Positions 55,110 to 64,000 of a DNA stretch of 64,000 nucleotides are shown piece after piece. Origin of the DNA: Cyclospora cayetanensis (Eukaryota; Apicomplexa; Conoidasida; Eucoccidiorida; Eimeriidae). Position numbers and translations under genes: made by a program. Under the pieces are notes generated by a model, which worked only from the letters and a program-made list of their open reading frames with translations, was not told the origin of the DNA and did no database searches. The stretch is taken from contig NW_020312104.1 of the NCBI RefSeq assembly GCF_002999335.1, positions 30,768-94,767 of the forward strand. Direction: 5' to 3'. Each line of letters begins with the position of its first letter. Within the stretch, counting starts at the first letter, position 1.

Positions 55110-58100
55110 GTATGTGTATATGTATGTGGATATCTCTGTATGTGTGTATGTGTATGTCTGTATTTTTGTACGTCTGTCGCTATCTCACTCTCTCTCTCTC
55201 TCTCTATATATCTTTATCTATCCCTCTCTATCTTTCTATATCTCTCTGTCTATATCCCTCTGTCTATCTCTCTATATCTCTATTTCTCTGTGTCTATCGC
55301 TCTCGCACTCCTTCTATTGTTGCGTGCTTGGGTTCATCTTTCTGACGCGATTTCTGCTCACCTTCTTCAGAATTTGCACGAAGAGCGCGTCCGTTGCCTC
55401 CAGCTCCCGAGGCCCCACAGGCTGAGCAACTAGGGGGCGCCACACCAGTGGTGGCAAATCCAATCCAAGAGTAAGGCGGCCCCTGACAACAATACCCATG
55501 AGTTGACCAAGCATGCGGTATGCCGTGAGGCTCGACGGCGTCACTGCGCTGGGATTGATTACCCATTGATCCTGAGAGCAGGACAGGCAGAGCTGGAGGC
55601 GGAGGTAGGAAGAGAGGCTGCACGGGTGGAGAAGGAAAGAAAAAAAAGAGAGCAGCAGTCACAAGGCCAAATGCAGCTGTAGCAGTGCTTTATCGTGAAA
55701 TAGGCTCTAGAAAAAACGGCTGCAGGTATGTGTCCAAGCAGCGTGGCGCGACTGCAAGTACCCCTCGTGACAGGCCTACCTGGTTCTCCCCAAAGCCGCG
55801 GCTGTTTGCACAAGGCAAAAGCAAGGCATTGCTACTGCCGGGGCTTTGCAGCTCGGCTGCAATGTGCGAAAAGAGATCTCTGTAGAGGCCTCCTGCATCG
55901 ATGCCTCCTTCGCCCTCATACGCCACAAACCAGACTCGCGTGCCGCGTCTGAGCAGCCAGGGAGATACACCCTCCAGCTGAGCAGAGAGCTGCATGGTGA
56001 CGTCCTTAAATTGATTGCTGCTGCGTTGGACTGCCAATACAGAAGGCGCAGGCGCAGCTGCAGGTGTAGCGGCAGGGGTAGCGGCAGGGGTAGTTGCAGG
56101 TGTAGTTGCAGGTGTAGTTGCAGGTGTAGTTGCAGGTGTAGTTGCAGGTGTAGTTGCAGACGCAGTTGTAGCCCCCGTCGCAGTTGCAGGAGCCGTCGCA
56201 GCTGCAGTTGCTGCTCCTTCTGCGGCGCGCAGCGCTCGTGCCCTGTTGATGCTCACACGCAAACGGCCGTCCGCACGGGGATCTTCTGACAAAGACAAGC
56301 ACAGACTGACGAGCCAGCGCTTCAAGCTGCCTGGAAGCAGGTGCCTGAGGAGTCCACAAGGCAGCCACACAGGCTACATGCACGTTGATCGACGAAGCAT
56401 ATGCATCGACAGCGCAATAGGTAGCTAGCTCTCCAGCCAGCTAGCCACACAGGGTATCTCCACAAGGACAAACACAGCAGGGCCCCTGGATCTCCAACGG
56501 GCTCTCTGCCATCAAACAGCGAGTTGAGTGTCACATAATTATTTACATGTAAAAGGCTGCACTGCGGGCCAGAAGCGGCGAGACAGAAACGCGTGTGCAC
56601 CATAATCAAGGGCAGCAGCAGCAGATGCAGGTGCAGCAGATGCAGGTGTGGCAGATGCAGCAGATGCAGCAGATGCGGGTGCAGCAGCAACCCTCTAAGA
56701 GTAGCAGCGCTGACAGGGCACCTGAATCTCTGCAGCACGAGCGAGAAGGAGGATCGCTTCGGGGAGAAGATCTCCAAGCACGGCCCGATGGAAACAACCA
56801 GCTGCGTAAGAGCTCTGCAGAGCTGCAGAGACACCTCGGCCACCCCCCACAGATTTTGATTGGCAGCGAGAAGCTTTCGCAGTAAAGCAGATGAAAGGTG
56901 CTCGTGCTGTTGCAAGGGTCTTCCACCCTCTTGCTGCAGCAGCAACGAGCTGAAGTGGTGCGCAGTGTCGATGTCTCCGCGGTTTTCAACAGAACTGGCA
57001 TTGCCACTGCCTGTTGCTGCCCCTGCTGGATCGCTTAGTTGCCTGAGCTCAGTGCTCGCATCCAGAAGACTCAAGACTCCACTCATAACCTCCTCGCTCA
57101 CCAGCAGATCCACATGCTGCAACACCAGTTCCCATTTGCCTCCAGGCTGCTGGGGTTGATGGTGATGTTGCTGCTGCAGTTGCGGGGGTTGATGTTGTTG
57201 CATTTGCTGCTGCGTTTGCTGCTGGTGATGGTGATATTGTTGGGTTTGCTGCTGGTGGGGTTGCTGATGATGATAATAATGTTGCATTTGCTGCTTTTGG
57301 GGTGGATGGCTAGGATGCTGTTGCATTTGCTGCTGAACATGATTAGGATGCTGTTGCATTTGCTGCGGCTCATGACAGCGTTGTTGCACTTCTTGCTGCT
57401 GCTTCTGCTGCTGCTGCTGGTGTTGGTGCATTTGGCCCCCCGCGTATCGCCAAAGGACTGTACGTGGATCAGCAGGGAGGGGCCGTCGAGTGTCTTCCCA
57501 ATCTGTCCACCCCCGTTGCTGTCGCCACAGCTGCAACAAATCCTCGTCGTGACTGAGGTGCATGAGTAGAAGCTCGTCAGGCTGTGGTTTTCGCGGAGTT
57601 TGTTGGTGGTGGGGAGGAGGCATTTGTTGCCTTGTTGGTGTCACGGCTGCGCTCCAGGTCTCTGTGTGTGTGTCGCTGCGCTGCGTAAGGGGGATCCTGA
57701 GACAGCTGCTTGTGCCCATGCCGCTGCCAGCAGCACTGCTATCGTGGTTGCTGTGCAGACGGTGGAGAAGCTGCGCTATCCGCTCGGAGCCGTAGGCAGC
57801 ATCCGTCGTGAGGACCATGGCTTGCAGTTCGCGAGCGCTAAGACAGGCAGGGTAGACTCTCAAATCCGCCATAAGGCCCCTCATAGAGTGCGCCCTGCAC
57901 TTGGGCTTCCGCAGTTGCTGCTGCTGCTGGTGCTGCTGCGGCAAAGGCGGGTGGGGAGGGGAACGCATTACCTCCTCGAGCCGGAGAGGCAGCGGCAAAG
58001 GGGCTACCCAGAAGGGCAGAGGCCCTTGACACAGACAGCATCTGCTGCTTATGGATGCTGCAGCCACTTCCTCCCCGTCCAAAAAAAGCCGCATCCCCAG

Positions 58101-61100
58101 GACTGAACCCTCTCCCATGACGGCTCCCACACTCAAGCCCACATGAGTCCATCGACGGCGAGGCAGAGGCTTGCTGCTAGCCAGCGAGGCGGCAACTGCC
58201 TGGTAATCGGTGTATGTGGTCGTCTGGAGAGGGACGCGCAGTTGAGCGTACACGCGGTTCTCAGGAGAAATCCATACGGATACTGTTTCACTGACACACC
58301 CACGTACCCACACAAGCCGCCACGGGGAGACGCCCTCTGGCAGGGTGTAGCAACAACAGCAGCTAGGGTTACTACTACTACTGCTGCTGCTGCTACCCGT
58401 GCTGCTGCTGCTGTTAATACAGCCGTCCACCTCCCTCTCTGCTGCAGCTTCAGCCAAAGCCATCCGAAGCAGTTGACTGGTCACCTGCCCGCTTACCGAC
58501 TGACGGTACTGCATCTGCTGCTGTTGCTGCATCTGCTGCTGTTGCTGCATCTGCGGTTGCTGGGGGCTCTCGCTGTTGCTGTCTGTGTATGGCGAAGGAG
58601 AGGCTGCAACGTCTCCATGGCGTTGCAGCAGCTGTCGATACGGCCGAGGACCTCCACGGGCTATCAGAGCAATGCGCGTCACACCTCCCCCCCTTCGAAC
58701 CACCTGCTGCCGTAGGCTTCGGTGAGAGAAAGGATGATGCGGCGTAGGAGAGTTTTCAGAATTGTCTGGCTCCCCCCAAGGGGAATACCACCGAGAGCTA
58801 AAGGCATCCCGCTGTCGGAGGTCCCCGTCGTCTGCTGGCTCGATTGAATGATGATGTTGTTGTTGCATCTGTTGTTGTTGCATCTGTTGTTGTTGCATCT
58901 GCTGTTGCTGCATCTGTTGTTGCTGCATCTGTTGTTGTTGCATCTGTTGTTGTTGCATCTGTTGTTGCTGCATCTGCTGTTGCTGCATCTGCTGTTGCTG
59001 CATCTGCTGTTGCTGCATCTGCTGTTGCTGCATCTGCTGCTGTGCTTGCATGTGAAGCTCTATCTGTTGGCTTGGGTGCCCCTCAGACGGCTGCTGCTGC
59101 TGCTGCTGCTGTTGCCAGACTCCGGCGTCTGTGGATATAGCGAATCGTTGCCACATTTCGGCGGCGTCTGAAAGGCCGTCATCTTGATGCAATGCTGGCA
59201 TGAAGTTTTCCTCATTCGCGCGTGAAGAAGCTTCTTGATGGCGGAGGGCCTCATCTCCTTGCAGGACCCCCCCCTGTTGGGGGAGGCCTTCCCAGTCTCT
59301 TTGCGTGTGTGTGTAAGCCTCTTCAGAGCCGTGACTCCTTGCCAGCCACGCCGCGTAGGTGTGCAGCGTGTCGAAAGCAGCACTGTCTTCGACTGTTGGA
59401 TCTGCTAGGCTCGAGGCAGCGGGCAGATCCAAGTCAAGAGCCTCCGGATGCTCCCCAGGATGCCGCCAAGGACTGTCAAAGGGCAAAGAGTCTCCGGGAT
59501 GCTGAGCTGGGGATGCACCGTTCCGTCTCTCGCGTCTAGACGGCATAGCAGCTGCTAGATGCCTGCTTGCTCCCTGGCTCCGGTTGCTGCCGTCAGTAGG
59601 CTGCCTAGAGCCGGGTACGTGCTGGTCTTGAAGCTGCTGCTGTTGCAGCAGCTGCTGCTGCTGTTCGCCAAGGATGTCTTCTCCTGCTGCCCCCAAGACG
59701 GCAGCGGTGCTCATCGGACTTGTGGTGCTTCTCGGAGCTGCCTGACGATAGACTGCCGGCCGCCATCGGAGCACAGTTGTTTCTGCACTCCCGGAGAAGC
59801 TCGTGATCCTTGTGCTGCTGCTTCTACTGCGAACGTGCGAAGGAGGAGGGGGCATGACCACCTGCCCAGGCAAGGGCCCCCCTGCGGTACGACACACGCT
59901 GGAGCTGCTCCTGGGGATTCTCTCATTTCCGCAGGTTTGCTCTGCAGGCGCTTGCGGGTAGGGCTGCTCTGGCTGGGGGAGCGGGGGGGGAAGCTGTTGT
60001 TCTGGCTGCTGCTCGCAAAGGATGGCGTCTTCATCGTCGTACAGCCAGAAGGAAAAGGTGCACGGCGGTCTGACATCAAGAGACGGGGAGGTTACTGGCG
60101 GGGGAAAGGCACTTCTGCAGCAGGTCAGCACCGAATCCTCACTCCCGGCGTCGAACCGCTCCCTGCTGCTGCCACTGCTGCCACTGCTGCCACTGCTGCT
60201 GCCGCGATCGCTGTACGTACACTCGACGCCAGTAGCCGAAGGCGCCTTGTCTGGGGCCTCGCCTACAGGCACCACCCCCGGGAAAACTGGCCAATAGTGC
60301 TGCCTTGCTGCAGTCTCTGCAACGCAGCGCAACAGAACCTCGCGGGTAGCGGCAAGCCGAAGAGAGACCTCTTCAGCGGCGGGGATGTCTGTACTACCGC
60401 GTCTGCTGCAGCTGCTGGAAGCGGCAGTGCTGACGCATGCCGAGCTGGAATTGCTGACGTCCTGCACCTTCGCGCGTCTCAGGGATTGGCGACTAGAGGC
60501 ATTCCCAGCATCCTCCGCTGGCACACTCTTAGAAGGTGACACACTGAGCGAGCAAGCGGGTGTCGCATGGGAAGAGGCTCCCTTAGAGGCCGCATAGGCA
60601 GCCTCCTCTGAAGGGACTACAGGAATACGTGAAAGCAGACGATACAGTGGCGCGAGACGCTGTTGAGGCTTCAGCTGGCGTTGCCATCTGCCTTGTTGCA
60701 TTTCTAGATGCTTTTCGCCTGGTTCACCCAGTGCTGCTGGTACCGCACAACTCTCCGTGGCGTGTGTGCTGCGTACAAGAGCGTTGGAAACGTCTGCCAG
60801 AAGTGGGGAGGTAGCCGATCCGTTGGGCTCTGCATGCGCATCGGCAGAAGCAGCTCCTGCGGCAGTTGATGCGGCAGCAAGCTCTCCCTCTGCCAGATGC
60901 TGCTGGAGGAGAGCAGCATCCCGCTGCAGCGAGCATATCTTGAAAAAGTTTACCGCGAGCAGACAGCGCGTAAGCCACGGAGGGGGAAAGGCGGAAAGAA
61001 AGACTGTGGCTCCAACAGGCCACTCGGCAAAATCCCCGTAAAGAACTTCCCCCGAGGCAGCCCTCTCTGCTACGAACCAAACTCGCAGCGTCTCTTTCAG

Positions 61101-63816
61101 GAGTGCGTCTTGTATGTCGGCAGGTACAGATGCTACAGCTTCTGCTAAGGAATGAGAGGCGGTCTCCGGGGAGGCCGTTAAGGTTGTGGTGTCTCCACAG
61201 CAGAGGACAGCCGAAATGAGACTCTGCTGAGCAGTGGGAAGGTGGCAAAGAAGCCGCTTAACCAGCTGGTGCTGAGGCGTTGTTCTCATCGCATCCTCTT
61301 TGAGTTCACACGTGGCAGCGTCTGCTTGCGTTTCACGCACTGTTTGTCTCTTTGCGTGTGGGGAGGCGGACTGCGCACCGGTCGAGGCTGAGAGTTTACC
61401 AGCAATGCCTGTATGCGCTGCTGCTGCTGCAAGGTTGCACAGCTGCAGAAGGGGCAGCCAGAAGGCCCTCTCTGGAGGGAGCTGCAGCGACGCATTCCCC
61501 AAAGCAAAGAGCAGTCCTGAGAGAAGAGAAGTGACGTCGTGTATACCCAAAGATGCACGGATAAGCCGCAGTCGGAGGCGCGAGAGCTCTGTAAGATATT
61601 GCAGGGATACCTGTGCACTCCCCAGGGGAAGCCGTCGTGGCTGCTGCTTTTGCTGCTGCTGCTGCGTGAAGGAAGAAGGATCTGGTGATGGGAGAGCGTC
61701 TGTGGGGTGCAAGCCCTCTACGAAGCCTGCGGAGGCAGACCACGATCCGAAAAAACGTTCCTGCCGCTCATTCTGTTGCTGCTGCTGCTGCTGCTGTAGC
61801 TGCTCGGATGGCAGCAGGGTTTGGTGGTGCTCCTGCTGCTCAGGGAGCGCAGCGACTCCTGGAGTTCCCTGCTGAGCCTCACTGTCAGGCTGTGTCTGAT
61901 CAATCGGTGGGCGTCTTATTTGTGAAGGCATTGCATTGGGTATCTGCTGCTGAGGCCATGGTCTCTGCCCAATGACAGCTGCGCAACCCTCCACGGCGAA
62001 GGGCAGCACGAAAAACGGCTTCTGCTGCCTGTAGAAAGAAATCAGACTGAGAGCTGAAAGCAATGCAGAGCCTTCGTATTTATGTCCTTCTTGCTTCGCG
62101 GGAGGCTGCAGACAAGCTTGTTGCTGCTTGCGTGCTGTCACTGCGGGCTGTTGCTGCTGAAGGCCGGAAGAGAGTTTTGCCTCTGCTGTGGAATCATTTT
62201 GCATGGGTTGACGCAGCAGCTCCTCTCCACTACGCACAGGGCTCTGCCCGTTTTCGGGTGTTGCTGTTTGTGCTGTTGTTGCTTGGGCTGTTGTTGTTGC
62301 TGTTGTTTGCACTGCTGTTTCCGCTGCTGATCCCGCTGTTGCTGCTGTTGTTGCTGCTGATGTTGCTGCTGTTGTTGCTGCTGTTGATGTTGTTGCTGTC
62401 GTTTGCGCTGCTGTTGATGCTGCTGCTGTTGTTGCTGTCGTTTGCGCTGCTGTTGATGCTGCTGCTGTTGATGCTGCTGCTGCTGGTGCTGCTGTTGTTG
62501 CTGCGGCACCGGAGAAAGGCAGGCTTCCAGGAGCTCCGAGAGCGATGGAGAGACAGTCGAAAGGAATGTGTGAGACGTCCTCCTGCCGGCGTACAGTTGT
62601 TCGGGCCGAATCAGGAGGCACGTGTGTCTCTTGCGTATCGTGCTGGTGCCTGTGCTGCTGAGTTTGCTGAAGAGGCGCTGGCTGCAGCGACGCCTCTTGA
62701 AAGGTGGCAAAGCCGCAGAGACTCCTGATGAGGGGGTCAAGACGGTGCTCATAGCAAAGCATGAGCACCTCTGTCATAGCCCTAAGTCTGTCCGTGTGGC
62801 ATTCCCTGCGCGCATCTGCGCCAGCTTTCTCCTCGGCAAGCCACCGAGATGTGGGGTGTGAGTCCTCTCCTGCTGCCTCCGCTTGTGCAGCAGCAGCGAG
62901 AACCCCCATACCCGAGAGCAGCTTTGTGCTACCTGCGAAGCCCCCGTTTGTCACTGCTTCCAGCCGGCTGTACAAGGCTCCGAAGACTGCGGCAGCCTCA
63001 GCGCGGAGCTGCAGCAGCGCACGGGTGAGGCGAAGGCTACGCTGTAGAGACAGCCCGCTGCCACCGGCGTTGCAGCACGCGTAGGTGTGGGGAAGGTTCG
63101 GAGTCGAACCGTGGGGGTGGGTTTGGTGCTTCTGCAAAGACTGCAGCAGCAGCGTCTGCTGCAGGGCCAGCTGCTCCTCAGGCGTGCGGAGGGTTGCGGC
63201 GGGAGCATACGAAAGCGGCTGCAGCAAATGCAGCAGCTGCCGCAGCAAGGATACAGCAGCGGGCCTGTCTACGATTGAAGACGTTCTCTTCAGCAGAAAT
63301 GCGACGATCGGCGCGAGCACCTCTGCAAGCAAGTCAGACACGGAACCACACAGGCAGTCCAAACAGCACGAGTTGAGAAAGCGATCGTATTAGTGTGCGC
63401 GGGGGTAGAGAGTGTGGGGTGGGGTGGGGTGGGGAGGAGGCGGCGTAGTGCTCATGGCGCTGATTTTTCCCTGAATGCGTGTGTCCGTCTCAAGGCTGTG
63501 CCCTGAGCAAGTCGTGCGCAAGGACTGGAGCTTGGGGATTTTGGATTTCGAGGCTACGCCTTTTTCTTGCGTGGTGTGCGCGCGCAATACCTTCGTGTTT
63601 GCGTTGTGGAGTGAAGGCAGCGAGAAGGAGAGTCATTTCTGCCGCAAGATGCAGATTCCACCCCTTGAGGGCCTCCTCGTCGGTAAGCCGCTGCAGTAAG
63701 GGAGTAAGCAACAAGCGAAAACCCCAACGTGGACTGCTGCCACTGCTGTGGATGCGCAGACTGCCGCACTCGAGGACTTCCAGGCGACCCCAGGGCCCGT
63801 TCTCTGAGGAAGACAT
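52793..63816 (-). CDS. giant HECT-type E3 ubiquitin ligase with LamG-like domain, about 2841 aa, eight exons
   Basis: HECT ligases accept ubiquitin on a C-terminal cysteine and pass it to substrates. Exons (- strand): 63816-63591, 63322-56722, 56344-55780, 55571-55362, 54542-54345, 53871-53722, 53572-53126 and 52921-52793; every junction keeps phase at GT-AG sites. The 6.6-kb exon 2 carries many Gln, Ala, Thr and Met-Gln repeats. Around residues 1640-1900 a concanavalin/LamG-like jellyroll is seen ('FSFWLYDDED', 'RRWTHVGLSVG', 'MRLFLDGEEVA', 'MRGLMADLRVY'). The HECT domain (about 2380-2841) has 'WFVAYEGEGGIDAGGLYRD', 'AYRMLGQLMGIVVRG', 'VVALKANGADIPV', 'LVCGSPSIDLQLLKSHTRYT', 'IQWFWQAL', then 'LPQSHTCFFQ' with the catalytic Cys near 2796, and ends with 'VDLPPYSSYEILRSKLLYAV'. 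The start 'MSSSENG' is the first in-frame ATG of exon 1. Confidence 0.88.
55075..55300. repeat. TA and CT/TCTA simple-repeat tract in a HECT-gene intron
   Basis: About 28 bp of TA dinucleotides (55075-55102), then TATG/TGTA repeats, then a 100-bp CTCTCT/TATCTC tract. All lie in the intron between HECT exons ending at 55362 and starting at 54542, and give rise to meaningless Tyr/Ile- or Leu/Ser-only frames. Confidence 0.85.
56062..56162 (-). repeat. 12-bp tandem repeat encoding Thr-Thr-Pro-Ala in the HECT gene
   Basis: About eight copies of a 12-bp unit ('gtagttgcaggt' on +; two variants with 'gcggca' at the left end). On the coding strand each copy gives one TTPA tetrapeptide, making a Pro/Thr/Ala linker just upstream of the HECT N-lobe. 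Confidence 0.9.
58852..59048 (-). repeat. 15-bp tandem repeat encoding Met-Gln-Gln-Gln-Gln
   Basis: About twelve copies of a 15-bp unit ('ttgttgttgcatctg' and variants on +). On the coding strand they encode repeated MQQQQ pentapeptides in exon 2 of the HECT gene. The repeat phase is kept throughout by units of exactly five codons, while third positions alternate CAA/CAG. Confidence 0.92.
62255..62512 (-). repeat. GCT/GTT-rich tract encoding Ala/Thr repeats in the HECT gene
   Basis: Degenerate GCTGTTGTT-type repeat giving 'STAAQTTATTAAAST'-like Ala/Thr/Ser/Gln sequence on the coding strand. It forms a long low-complexity linker in the N-terminal third of the protein. The same DNA opens a Leu-only frame on +, which is not a gene. 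Confidence 0.85.
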
Positions 63817-63853
63817 TGCATGGAGCAAGCAACATAGACAGATTGAGAAAATA

Positions 63854-64000
<147 letters not shown>

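Noticed and set aside
58844..59171. + strand Val/Ala/Ser and Leu-only frames over the MQQQQ repeat
   Set aside because: They are other-frame translations of the 15-bp repeat; the HECT gene on - explains the open frame.

Overview
The window looks like nuclear DNA of an Eimeria-type coccidian (Apicomplexa). Trinucleotide CAG/CTG repeats saturate most long exons and give runs of Ala, Gln, Ser, Leu or Cys depending on frame. Introns are short and GT-AG. Stretches dense in CAG/GT/TA repeats alternate with repeat-poor stretches. No bacterial features (operons, Shine-Dalgarno sites, IS elements, CRISPR) are visible. The species cannot be fixed from the sequence alone. All splice models were built by hand from reading-frame phase, GT/AG sites and family motifs.

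Layout: 1-6.6 kb has no intact gene but holds a mutation-riddled Ty3/gypsy-type pol (reverse transcriptase, RNase H and integrase remnants, 2.2-4.5 kb), followed by three copies of a ~65-bp repeat. 6.9-7.8 kb: SNU13 (three exons, +). 8.9-11.6 kb: a large Ala-rich hypothetical protein (-). 12.3-18.7 kb: a Gemin5-like WD40 protein (+, about four exons), divergent from the previous gene. 21.6-22.3 kb: Sec66/Sec71-like translocon protein (+). 24.3-25.1 kb: a small hypothetical ORF (-). 26.8-30.8 kb: a twelve-exon coiled-coil outer-dynein-arm docking protein of the ODAD3/CCDC151 family (+). 31.9-37.4 kb: a seven-exon patatin-like phospholipase with a possible myristoylation signal (-). 37.5-41 kb: no secure gene. 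41.0-45.8 kb: PAT1-family mRNA-decay factor (+, seven exons). 45.8-52.8 kb: gene desert. 52.8-63.8 kb: a giant HECT ubiquitin ligase with a LamG-like domain (-, eight exons). The last ~150 bp is a GT microsatellite.

Functionally, three genes act on RNA (SNU13 in the U4 snRNP and box C/D snoRNP; Gemin5-like in snRNA recognition; PAT1 in decapping and decay). One belongs to the ER translocon, one to the flagellar axoneme (in coccidia only microgametes are flagellated), one to lipid hydrolysis and one to ubiquitylation. They do not form an obvious pathway. Gene order is ordinary eukaryotic, with divergent (11.6/12.3 kb) and convergent (30.8/31.9 kb and 45.8/52.8 kb) pairs.
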